A DNA stretch of 31,553 nucleotides from an uncultured bacterium (GCA_903824515.1 CAIJXA010000015.1:1-31553), one strand, 5' to 3'. Counted from the stretch's first letter, positions 21,135 through 27,970 are shown. A program made the numbers and translations. The notes: generated from the letters alone by a model not told the origin.

Positions 21135-21286
21135 GATACGAAACTACGAATTACATTCGAATCTACGAACGTATTTTCTTCCCCCCCCCCAGAAAGGGGG
21201 GACTGAGGGGGATTTGAAAGACTAGCTTAAGCAAAGAAAGTTTTTCGAATCCCTCCCAACCTCCCTTTCCCAAAGGGAGGAGTAAT
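21135..21286 (+). repeat. Composite intergenic element, copy C (rplK/rplA gap)
   Basis: The left arm 'cgatacgaaactacgaatta' and 'cgaatctacgaacgtatttt' matches copies A and B. A hairpin of ten Cs against six Gs (21181-21202) follows. The core then runs 'gatttgaaagactagctt' to 'aaagtttttcgaatc', and a 'cctccctttcccaaagggagg' hairpin (21260-21281) closes it. The right outer arm is replaced by unrelated A/T-rich 'gattagtaattta' DNA up to about 21335. Core orientation matches rplK-rplA transcription. Confidence 0.78.
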
Positions 21287-21410
21287 TATGATTAGTATAT
21301 TTGTGTAAGATTAGTAATTTAGTGGGAGTGATCGTATTTAAAAAGTTAATTTATTTTTTGTGGCAGATGTGATAGTTAAATATCATTTCGCTATGACCAC
21401 AGCAAACTTT

Positions 21411-22088
21411 ATGAAACATGGAAAAAAATATCGCGCAGTAGCGGAAAAGATGGATTTGAAAAAGGTTTATGCAATTGAAGAGGCGCTCACCCTCGTGCGT
21501 GGCGGTAAAATTGCAAAATTTGATGAATCTGTGGAAGTTCATGTGAAGCTTAATATTGACCCTAAAAAAGGTGATCAGCAGGTTCGCGGAACAGTTGTGC
21601 TTCCATATGGAACCGGAAAAACTTTGAAAATTGCAGTTGTGACTTCAACAAGAACTAAGGATGCTCAAGAGGCTGGGGCTGATTTGATCGGCGGCGAAGA
21701 GTTGATTGAAAAAATAAAAACAGGAAAAGCTGAGCCTTTTGATGTTTTACTTGCAACACCTGAAATGATGCCAAAGTTGGCCAGTGTTGCAAAAATCCTT
21801 GGACCCCGAGGGCTTATGCCAAGTCCAAAGACCGAAACAGTCACTGAGAAAATTAAGGAAGCAGTGGAAATGCTCAAAAAAGGAAAGGCATCATTTAAAA
21901 ATGATAACACTGGAAATGTCCACCAAGTTTTTGGAAAGATCTCTTTTGACGAAGCTAAATTGAAAGAAAACTATGAAGCCATTGTTGACGCACTTGCCAA
22001 AGCTAGGCCAGCTGGCGTAAAGGGAAAGTACATGGTTTCAATTTCCATTTGTTCAACTATGGGACCGGGACTGAAGATTAGCTTTTAG
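21411..22088 (+). CDS. rplA: 50S ribosomal protein uL1
   Basis: uL1 (about 225 residues) forms the mobile L1 stalk that helps release deacylated tRNA, and it often represses its own operon. Conserved features are KHGKKYRAVAEKMDLKKVYAIEEAL at the start, ESVEVHVKLNIDPKKGDQQVRGTVVLPYGTGK, GPRGLMPSPKTETVT and VSISICSTMGPGLKI at the end. I chose ATG 21411 because family members start just before 'KxGKKYR'. ATG 21393 or GTG 21360 would add 6 or 17 residues of no recognisable family character. No Shine-Dalgarno separates the options. The presence of uL1 argues against the CPR subgroup reported to lack it. A terminator follows. Confidence 0.95.
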   Translation: MKHGKKYRAVAEKMDLKKVYAIEEALTLVRGGKIAKFDESVEVHVKLNIDPKKGDQQVRGTVVLPYGTGKTLKIAVVTSTRTKDAQEAGADLIGGEELIEKIKTGKAEPFDVLLATPEMMPKLASVAKILGPRGLMPSPKTETVTEKIKEAVEMLKKGKASFKNDNTGNVHQVFGKISFDEAKLKENYEAIVDALAKARPAGVKGKYMVSISICSTMGPGLKISF

Positions 22089-22113
22089 CTTTTAGGGAAA
22101 TGCAAATACTTAG

Positions 22114-22141
22114 AAAAGGCACCTGCGGGTGCCTTTTTTTT
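22114..22141 (+). terminator. Rho-independent terminator after rplA
   Basis: aaaggcacc-tgc-gggtgcctttttttt: 8-bp GC-rich stem and a long T run. Confidence 0.9.
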
Positions 22142-22157
22142 GTGGTGTAGTATACTC

Positions 22158-22186
22158 TTTACGAGAGCCAATTTAATGTATACAAT
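22158..22186 (+). promoter_or_regulatory. Candidate promoter of the thymidylate/nucleotide cluster
   Basis: TTTACG (22158-22163), a 17-bp spacer and TACAAT (22181-22186). The start would be near 22193, 34 nt before the first gene. It follows the rplA terminator directly, so the cluster is likely its own transcription unit. Confidence 0.45.
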
Positions 22187-22226
22187 AAAAGAAACAGAGG
22201 TTAAATTTTAATGCCATATTCATTAT

Positions 22227-22721
22227 ATGACAGAGGAAAAAAAATACGTGCGGCCGTCCTGGGATCAATACTTTTTGGATATTATTAAAGTTATTGGTGA
22301 ACGTGGTTCTTGCGATCGAGGAAGATCTGGCTGCGTAATTGCCAAAGAAAAAAGAATTCTTTCAACCGGTTATGTTGGCTCCCCGGTTGGCACGGCGCAC
22401 TGCGACGAAGTTGGGCATGAAATGCACACAGTCAGGCATGAAGATGGACATGAGACTCGTCACTGCATCAGAACAGCCCACGCTGAGCAAAATGCTATTG
22501 TGGCCGCAGCGCGTTTCGGAGTGGCCTTGGAAGGGGCAACGCTTTATTGTCATATGACGCCATGTTACGCTTGTGCCAAAATGATTATCAATGCTGGAAT
22601 AAAAAAGGTTGTTTGCCAGTTGGATTATCATGCTGGCGAGCGCAGCAAAGAAATTTTCAAAGAATCTGGGGTGGGATATGAATTAGTGCAAGATCAAATG
22701 CAGAAATATGCAGATATGTAG
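22227..22721 (+). CDS. dCMP deaminase (ComEB-like)
   Basis: This 164-residue zinc-dependent deaminase of the cytidine/deoxycytidylate family is predicted to convert dCMP to dUMP, the substrate for thymidylate synthesis. The zinc and catalytic set is H85-A-E87 in RTAHAEQNAI and P112-C113-Y-A-C116. Further Cys/His residues between 60 and 80 (HCDEVGHEMH...RHCIRTAHAE) match the second structural zinc site of dCMP deaminases. The start YVRPSWDQYFLDIIKVI is typical. It opens the nucleotide cluster; the ThyX gene two positions downstream supports a dUMP-supplying role. Cytidine or guanine deaminases are less likely because of the N-terminal pattern. Confidence 0.9.
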   Translation: MTEEKKYVRPSWDQYFLDIIKVIGERGSCDRGRSGCVIAKEKRILSTGYVGSPVGTAHCDEVGHEMHTVRHEDGHETRHCIRTAHAEQNAIVAAARFGVALEGATLYCHMTPCYACAKMIINAGIKKVVCQLDYHAGERSKEIFKESGVGYELVQDQMQKYADM

Positions 22722-22789
22722 GTTTAGAGTTTCTTTGTTTACTTGTAATTTCTCTAGAAAATTAAAATTTAAGTAGAACTTTTATAGAA

Positions 22790-22853
22790 ATTGTTAATTG
22801 CTAAATTGTTATATTGCTAGAATGCATTATTAACAATTTAGCAATATAACAAT
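22790..22853. repeat. Intergenic inverted repeat of 'ttgttatattgcta' words (before kinase gene)
   Basis: 'attgttaattgctaaattg' and 'ttatattgctag' face 'taacaatttagcaatataac'. It is the third member of the family at 8701-8777 and 20624-20696. Confidence 0.7.
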
Positions 22854-22868
22854 GTATCAATTTAAATT

Positions 22869-23423
22869 ATGGCAAAGCTAATACTGGGAATTGCAGGAGA
22901 AATGGGCTCCGGAAAAGGAACCGTTGCGCAGCATGTTATTGCTGAGCGAGGGGGGAGCGCACATCGGTTTTCAACAATTTTGCGAGATGTTCTGGATCGC
23001 TTGTATCTGGATCAATCACGAGATAATATTCAAGTCCTTTCGATGATTTTGAGAAAAAACTTTGGGGAAGATATTATGGCTAAGGGTATGTATCATGATG
23101 TGCAAAATGACACACATGACATTGTAATTGTCGATGGCGTGCGAAGAATGGCTGACATTTTGTATTTAAGAGAGCTTTCTCATTTTAAGCTTGTTTATGT
23201 TGAAGCTGAGATGGAAAATCGATATGAGCGAATTTTGAAAAGAGGAGAAAATACTGATGATGCAAACAAAACTCTCGAGGAGTTTAAGGCTGAACATGAA
23301 GCTGATTCGGAATTGCAGATTCGCGATTTGAAAAACTATGCTGACTACGTGATGAGTAATGATGGCACTTATGTGGATTTATATAAGCAACTCGATGAAA
23401 TAATAAAAGAAAATCTACAATAA
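22869..23423 (+). CDS. P-loop (deoxy)nucleotide kinase-like protein
   Basis: The 184-residue P-loop protein has Walker A GEMGSGKGT (10-18), a Walker-B-like VIVDGVRRMADILYL (about 91-105), and a lid-type arginine pair in VEAEMENRYERILKRGE. The fold resembles the nucleoside-monophosphate kinase and dephospho-CoA-kinase group. The precise substrate cannot be read from sequence. Its position between dCMP deaminase and ThyX makes a deoxynucleoside monophosphate a reasonable guess. The ThyX gene starts 12 bp after its stop, so the two are surely co-transcribed. The glycine-lysine-glycine P-loop (GSGKGT) is like that of adenylate kinases. Confidence 0.75.
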   Translation: MAKLILGIAGEMGSGKGTVAQHVIAERGGSAHRFSTILRDVLDRLYLDQSRDNIQVLSMILRKNFGEDIMAKGMYHDVQNDTHDIVIVDGVRRMADILYLRELSHFKLVYVEAEMENRYERILKRGENTDDANKTLEEFKAEHEADSELQIRDLKNYADYVMSNDGTYVDLYKQLDEIIKENLQ

Positions 23424-23435
23424 TTTTACAAAAAA

Positions 23436-24791
23436 ATGGAAAAAAATATTTTTGAAAAACATGCCGTAAGGCATTTAAGCAATGGAGGTTTCGTCATGGC
23501 ACTTAATGTCGAGGCTAAAATTGATGGTCAGGCGGAAGCCATGCTTCAGGCACTTCACTCGCGTTCAACAGGCGGAATTGAAAGTCATTTAAAGGTTTTG
23601 GAAGAAAAGGGTGCGGAAAATTTCATGGAAAAATTTTATGTTGGTTATGGCCACAAATCCATCGGTGATTGTGGCAGTGTAACTGTTTTTGTTGAGGGAG
23701 TTTCAATGTTGGCAGCTAAGGCTATTCAGGATTGGCGACTGTATTCTGGGCAAGAAGCGTCCACGAGATATGTTGATTTTTCCAAGCAGAAATTTTTGAA
23801 TCCTGCTGGCATCGCAGAAGGAGAAGAAATTATGGAAAATTGGAGAAAATTTTATTTGGAAGCGCAAGAGCCGTTAATTGTACATTTGAAAAAACAATTT
23901 CCAAAGCAAGACAATGAAAATCAAGGAGTTTATGATAAGGCAATTATTGCCAGAGCTTTTGATATTACGAGATCATTTTTACCAGCAGGTGCGACAACGA
24001 ATTTATCTTGGCGAATGAATTTTCGACAGTTTGCCGATGAACTGATGCTACTTCGTCATCATCCGTTGGTGGAAATCAGGGATATCGCCGAAAAAACAGA
24101 AGAGGCACTGCAAGAAATGTATCCTAGCTCTTTTGGACAAGAAAGATTTCCGCACACGGAAGCATATAATAAAAATTGGATGAGTAAAGGTTATTATTAC
24201 GAAAATGATAAATGTCAGGATTTTACTTTGCTGTATGATGGTGTGGATAGAAAAATGTTATCAGCCTATGAAAATGTCTTGAAAACTCGCCCAATGAAAA
24301 CTGAGTTGCCAACAGCAATAGGCGAATGCGGGGTTTTGGCATATGAATTCTTGTTGGATTTTGGTTCTTTTCGCGATTTGCAAAGACATCGGGCGGTTGT
24401 GCAGAGAATGCCATTACTAACTCGCACGCATGGATTCAACAAGTGGTATTTGGAATCTTTGCCAGTTGATTTGCATGAAAAGGCTGAGGAATTCATAAAT
24501 TTGCAGGCAAAAAGAATTGAAAAACTAAATATCAAAAAAGAGGAGCAACAATATTACAACGCTATGGGTTATCGAGTTGCTTGTCGCTTGGCTGGAGATT
24601 TGAAAGCTATTGTATATTTGACAGAGCTTCGCTCAACCAGATTTGTGCATGCTACCTTAGTGGAGCAAATGCTTAAAATGATAGAAAGCCTGAAAGAGCT
24701 TTTCGAGAAAGATGGTCTTGCGCTTCATTTAGATGCGGAGCCAAGCCGGTTCGACATTCGAAGAGGAGAGCAGGATATTACAGAAAAATAA
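23436..24791 (+). CDS. thyX: Double-length ThyX-like FAD-dependent thymidylate synthase
   Basis: ThyX makes dTMP from dUMP with methylene-tetrahydrofolate, FAD and NADPH. This protein has 451 residues, about twice a normal ThyX. The N-terminal half (about 60-225) aligns with the ThyX fold: VFVEGVSMLAAKAIQDWRLYSGQEASTRYVDF (84-115) and FLPAGATTNLSWRMNFRQFADELMLLRHHPLVEIRDIA (181-218). The hallmark RHRxxSxNxxSxRY reads DWRLYSGQEASTRY (99-112), so the RHR part is lost. The C-terminal half (about 262-420) looks like a second, more diverged copy. It carries QRHRAVVQ (316-323) without the S..S.R part, and LTELRSTRFVHATLVEQML. The two halves together supply one complete motif. Neighbours for dUMP supply, folate and TMP phosphorylation fit the role. 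Confidence 0.82.
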   Translation: MEKNIFEKHAVRHLSNGGFVMALNVEAKIDGQAEAMLQALHSRSTGGIESHLKVLEEKGAENFMEKFYVGYGHKSIGDCGSVTVFVEGVSMLAAKAIQDWRLYSGQEASTRYVDFSKQKFLNPAGIAEGEEIMENWRKFYLEAQEPLIVHLKKQFPKQDNENQGVYDKAIIARAFDITRSFLPAGATTNLSWRMNFRQFADELMLLRHHPLVEIRDIAEKTEEALQEMYPSSFGQERFPHTEAYNKNWMSKGYYYENDKCQDFTLLYDGVDRKMLSAYENVLKTRPMKTELPTAIGECGVLAYEFLLDFGSFRDLQRHRAVVQRMPLLTRTHGFNKWYLESLPVDLHEKAEEFINLQAKRIEKLNIKKEEQQYYNAMGYRVACRLAGDLKAIVYLTELRSTRFVHATLVEQMLKMIESLKELFEKDGLALHLDAEPSRFDIRRGEQDITEK

Positions 24792-24792
24792 A

Positions 24793-25284
24793 GTGGTGAG
24801 TTACAATCCCAAAATCAGCATCATTTGTGCCATTGCAGAAAATCGGGCGATCGGAAAAAACAATCAGCTGCTTTGGCATATTCCGGAAAACTTCAAACAT
24901 TTCAAGGAAAAAACCATGGGGCATGTGATTGTGATGGGACAAAAAACTTTTGAATCAATTGGTAAGCCTTTACCAAATCGGACGACCGTGGTGCTGTCTA
25001 ATGATCCAAATTTTAAGGTTGAAGGTGTTATTATCGCTCGGACATTTGAGGAAGTTTTTCAGAAAGCGCGGGAAATTGAAAAAGAAGAAATTTTTATTTG
25101 CGGCGGTGGCAGTGTGTACAGCCAAACGATTGGCCTGGCTGACAAGCTATATTTGACCGTGGTTGAGGGAAATTTTGAGGCTGACGTTTTCTTTCCGGAA
25201 TATGGAGAATTTACAAAGATTGTTTTACAAAGAAAAAGTAACGACGAAAATTTTAAATATACTTTTTTAGAATTAGATAAATAG
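24793..25284 (+). CDS. folA: Dihydrofolate reductase, atypical active site
   Basis: DHFR (163 residues from GTG 24793) reduces dihydrofolate with NADPH. Seen: KISIICAIAENRAIGKNNQLLWHIPENFKHFKEKT (7-41), GHVIVMGQKTFESIGKPLPNRTTVVLS with the NADPH-binding GQKTFES, and the second glycine run IFICGGGSVYSQTI. Aligning LLWHIPENFKHF with E. coli LPWNLPADLAWF puts Asn33 at the catalytic Asp27 position, with Glu just before it. ThyX releases tetrahydrofolate, so a slow DHFR can suffice in ThyX organisms. Start choice: GTG at 24793, one base after the thyX stop (24789-24791), gives a normal DHFR N-terminus. An ATG at 24733 lies inside thyX and would add 20 unrelated residues. Translational coupling is likely. 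Confidence 0.87.
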   Translation: MVSYNPKISIICAIAENRAIGKNNQLLWHIPENFKHFKEKTMGHVIVMGQKTFESIGKPLPNRTTVVLSNDPNFKVEGVIIARTFEEVFQKAREIEKEEIFICGGGSVYSQTIGLADKLYLTVVEGNFEADVFFPEYGEFTKIVLQRKSNDENFKYTFLELDK

Positions 25285-25286
25285 TT

Positions 25287-25910
25287 ATGAAGAAAGAAAA
25301 AAGCCTGACTGTCGGCAGACAGGGAAAATTTATTGCTATTTATGGAATTAATGGAATTGGGAAAACAACCCAGGTCGAGTTATTGGTGGAGTATTTGAAG
25401 CAAAAAGGCTTGAATGCTTCGCGGCTGAAATATCCGGTCTATGATTTGGAGCCTGAGGGTCCTTTTATCTATAAATATTTACGAGATCCGGAATTTAGAA
25501 TTAAACATGAACTCCCCACCCATAAATTGCAAAAAAAATATGCTGAAAATAGGTTGCGCTATGAGCCAATCTTAAGAGAAAGATTGGAAAGTGGTGAATG
25601 GATTATAGCCGAGGATTATACTGGAACAGGAATTTCCTGGGGACTGACCTGGGGAGGAGAACTTGATTATCTTGAGGACATTAATGAGGATTTGCTCAAG
25701 CCGGATTTGGAAATTTTGATGCATGGCAGCAGATTTTTGTCAGCCATTGAAAAAGATCATCGCAATGAAATGGACAGTGAGCGCATCACTATTTGCAAGA
25801 ATTTTCATGAATTGTTGGCTGATCGCTGTGGTTGGACAAAGATTAATGCAAAGCAAAAAATTGAAAAAGTTCAGGAGGATATTATTGAAAAAATCTCTGT
25901 TTTAAATTAA
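25287..25910 (+). CDS. Thymidylate kinase-like protein
   Basis: This 207-residue P-loop kinase resembles TMP kinase, which makes dTDP from dTMP. Walker A is GINGIGKTTQ (20-29). The segment LKYPVYDLEPEGPFIYKYL (48-66) matches the family's FPxYD...G..I..YL pattern. The helix KLQKKYAENRLRYEPILRERLESGEW (80-105) matches the nucleotide-binding R...P.I...L..G region. The usual DRY/H motif reads EDY (109-111), in IIAEDYTGTGISWG, so the arginine that contacts the substrate phosphate is absent. The lid and C-terminus are diverged. It starts 2 bp after the DHFR stop, at the expected metabolic position. I am fairly sure of the fold and moderately sure of the substrate. Confidence 0.78.
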   Translation: MKKEKSLTVGRQGKFIAIYGINGIGKTTQVELLVEYLKQKGLNASRLKYPVYDLEPEGPFIYKYLRDPEFRIKHELPTHKLQKKYAENRLRYEPILRERLESGEWIIAEDYTGTGISWGLTWGGELDYLEDINEDLLKPDLEILMHGSRFLSAIEKDHRNEMDSERITICKNFHELLADRCGWTKINAKQKIEKVQEDIIEKISVLN

Positions 25911-25927
25911 AAAGTTTTTTGCATAGT

Positions 25928-26014
25928 TGTCATCCTGAATTTATTTCAGGATTTCTAACGCACCAGACTGACTGAAATAAAGCGAGTAGATGCTGAAACA
26001 AGTTCAGTATGACA
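25928..26014. repeat. Intergenic palindrome of the 'gtcatcctgaa' type
   Basis: tgtcatcctgaat...atttcaggat on the left faces atgctgaaacaagttcagta-tgaca on the right. Each half is itself a hairpin (cctgaa-ttta-tttcagg, ctgaa-acaag-ttcag). This 'TGTCATCCTGAA' class of palindrome is common between genes in many bacteria. Reading through it would add a spurious MLKQVQYD start to the next gene. Confidence 0.75.
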
Positions 26015-26064
26015 CGAGAAAGAATGTAGCAGTAATTAAATTAATTCGGTATAGGTTTAAAATT

Positions 26065-26886
26065 ATGAGCACTAATTCCCTTTTATATTTACACAAAAAA
26101 ACAATTTCCAGCAACGAAATCAGAAATGACGTTGATTTTTTGCTTGAGTTGCTTTTTCAAGAAGGTTCGAAACAAAAACGTTGGGAGGTATATTTGAATG
26201 AGAATGACGCTGCCTTTGAAGATGAAAATATCCACTCGCATTGCTCGTTGTTGGAATATTTGGCCTATCGAGAAGCAGTAGTGGAGGGTTTGAGTGAGGA
26301 AAAAGCACTTTTATTGATGTGGACGGCGCGCTTTTACAAACTTGGAGAAATGGAAAATGGCGACACACTTTTTAATTTGAAAACGAAAAATGATGGTGGA
26401 AAAAAATCCCACTATGTCCGAAAACATATTCACAGCAAGCTGCAAAGTGATTACGCAAAAAACATGCTGGAAAAAGTGTTGGCTATTTCTTTGGACAAGA
26501 AAAATTTGCTCGATGAAAATTTTGATTTTGTTGATTTTTTTGATTCACTGAAACGTCGAGGCAGCATCAACACTGCGCTTAAGATGATTCAGCAAAAATC
26601 AATTTTGCGCTGGGATGTGCTGGCGGCAAATGTGCTTTTCAATCAAATTGTGCCACTTGTTGAACACGGCAAAAAATATCGCAGTGTGCGAGTTTATTTG
26701 CAAAAAAATTCTAAGCAAATTTCACATGCTTTGGAAAATCACTTTACTCATGAGCAACTCATTCGGGGTTTTGAAAAAATTTATGGTCAAGATGATTTTG
26801 AAGAAAAGAAAAAGTTTTTGGATATTTCACCCGAAAAAGTGCTGGGGATAAAAAATGTTTGGTTCAATTTTGTTCAGGAAAATTAA
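26065..26886 (+). CDS. Unknown protein with degenerate HD-domain-like region
   Basis: This 273-residue protein is not confidently assigned. Residues 53-106 look like an HD-phosphohydrolase motif series: H57/H59 in IHSHCSLLEYLAYREAVVEGLSEEKALLLMWTARFYKLGEMENGD. The central His-Asp pair is replaced by Phe90-Tyr91, while the following GE...GD (94-100) is kept. If correct, metal binding is lost and the protein is a regulatory or structural relative of YfbR-type 5'-nucleotidases. The C-terminal 170 residues are helical and unrecognised. I start at ATG 26065 because the upstream frame from 25990 is made of repeat sequence. It lies inside the nucleotide cluster, and the next gene (Nudix) starts 19 bp later. 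Confidence 0.5.
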   Translation: MSTNSLLYLHKKTISSNEIRNDVDFLLELLFQEGSKQKRWEVYLNENDAAFEDENIHSHCSLLEYLAYREAVVEGLSEEKALLLMWTARFYKLGEMENGDTLFNLKTKNDGGKKSHYVRKHIHSKLQSDYAKNMLEKVLAISLDKKNLLDENFDFVDFFDSLKRRGSINTALKMIQQKSILRWDVLAANVLFNQIVPLVEHGKKYRSVRVYLQKNSKQISHALENHFTHEQLIRGFEKIYGQDDFEEKKKFLDISPEKVLGIKNVWFNFVQEN

Positions 26887-26905
26887 AATATTTATTATAA
26901 AAAAT

Positions 26906-27502
26906 ATGGGATTGGAAGAAGATATTTTAGTTGTAAAAAAAGATTTGCTTTTTGCTGATGGTGAGTGGCAGGGGCTTAAGACTGACAAGCTTGATGAATT
27001 CTACACCTATATTCGGAAAAATCTTGAAGTGATGAATCGCGGAAAGGCTGAACAAGATGAAGGATATAAGCAGATAATTCCGTACATCTTATTTAAACAT
27101 AAAAAAAATTTTTTTTTGTATGAATATATCAAAGGTGCCACTGAAGTGCGTCTGCATCATAATTATATTTTGGGAATTGCTGGGCACCTGAATCCAATAG
27201 TTAATGAGGGGGATGCAATTGAAATTGGGATGATGAGGGAATGGGAAGAAGAAGTTCATTTTGAAGGTAATATAAAAAGCAGAAAGTTGGTCGGCATCTT
27301 AAATGACAATCGGAGAGATGTTGAAAGAGTGCACTTGGGGTTGGTGTATGTTTTTGAGGGAGATAGCGACAAAATTGAAATAAAAGAGGTTGAAAAAATG
27401 CAAGGAAAAATGATGACGCCAGAAGAGATGAAGCTGCTGATTGGCAATCAAGAATATTTCGGATGGGCGCCGCTACTTTTTCCTTATCTAGACAATTTTT
27501 AA
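26906..27502 (+). CDS. Nudix hydrolase-like protein
   Basis: The 198-residue protein has a Nudix-box-like segment, GHLNPIVNEGDAIEIGMMREWEEEVHF (about 98-124). The REWEEEV core matches the REUxEExGU pattern that binds the metal. Nudix enzymes cleave nucleoside diphosphates linked to another group, including damaged dNTPs. The box has two or three extra residues between the first glycine and the glutamates compared with the canonical spacing, so activity is not certain. The N-terminal ~65 residues form a separate helical part. ATG 26906 is preferred; an earlier ATG at 26855 overlaps the preceding gene. It is placed between the HD-like and DNPH1-like genes, which favours a nucleotide substrate. 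Confidence 0.72.
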   Translation: MGLEEDILVVKKDLLFADGEWQGLKTDKLDEFYTYIRKNLEVMNRGKAEQDEGYKQIIPYILFKHKKNFFLYEYIKGATEVRLHHNYILGIAGHLNPIVNEGDAIEIGMMREWEEEVHFEGNIKSRKLVGILNDNRRDVERVHLGLVYVFEGDSDKIEIKEVEKMQGKMMTPEEMKLLIGNQEYFGWAPLLFPYLDNF

Positions 27503-27515
27503 GGATAAAACACAT

Positions 27516-27959
27516 ATGTCAAAAAAAATCTATTTTGCTGGCTCAATAAGAGGCGGAAGAGAGGATAAGGAAACTTATTTTGCTTTAGTTGAGGTCTTGT
27601 CCAAATATGGCCATGTTTTAACGGAGCATGCCGGGGATAAAAGCTTAACTGAATATGGAGAAGATGGCTCGTCAGATGAGTATATTTATCAGCGTGACTT
27701 GGCTTGGCTTCGCGAAGCTGATCTGGTTATTGCAGAAATTTCCACACCATCGTTAGGTGTTGGATATGAAATTGCCAAAGCCGAGGAAATGAAAAAGGAA
27801 ATAATTTGCTTATACAAAAAGAATGCCAACAAGCGGATTTCTGCCATGCTTTCAGGAAATGCTAATTTGAAAACATTTGGATATACTGATTTGCAAGAAG
27901 CCCTGAAAATAATAGAAGCATATTTATCTAAAAAAAATACTGAAAATTTTAATATGTAA
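27516..27959 (+). CDS. DNPH1/RCL-type 2'-deoxynucleoside 5'-phosphate N-hydrolase
   Basis: The 147-residue protein strongly resembles DNPH1 (RCL), which cuts the N-glycosidic bond of deoxynucleoside 5'-monophosphates. Human DNPH1 removes 5-hydroxymethyl-dUMP from the pool. Shared features are IYFAGSIRGGRED (5-17), HVLTEHAGDK (33-42), QRDLAWLREADLVIAEISTPSLGVGYEIAKA (59-89) with the catalytic glutamate in GYE (85), and RISAMLSGNAN, whose human counterpart is LSAMIRGAAD. The alternative name would be nucleoside 2-deoxyribosyltransferase, the same superfamily. SD-like AAGGA lies 10 nt before the ATG. It closes the thymidylate cluster and suggests that damaged or unusual dUMP/dTMP analogues are cleaned up next to dTMP synthesis. 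Confidence 0.87.
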   Translation: MSKKIYFAGSIRGGREDKETYFALVEVLSKYGHVLTEHAGDKSLTEYGEDGSSDEYIYQRDLAWLREADLVIAEISTPSLGVGYEIAKAEEMKKEIICLYKKNANKRISAMLSGNANLKTFGYTDLQEALKIIEAYLSKKNTENFNM

Positions 27960-27970
27960 TTTTTAAATAC

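Noticed and set aside
25990..26064. Extended N-terminus MLKQVQYD... for the HD-like protein.
   Set aside because: Those codons fall in the right half of the 'gtcatcctgaa' palindrome, which gives this peptide wherever it is translated. ATG 26065 is preferred.
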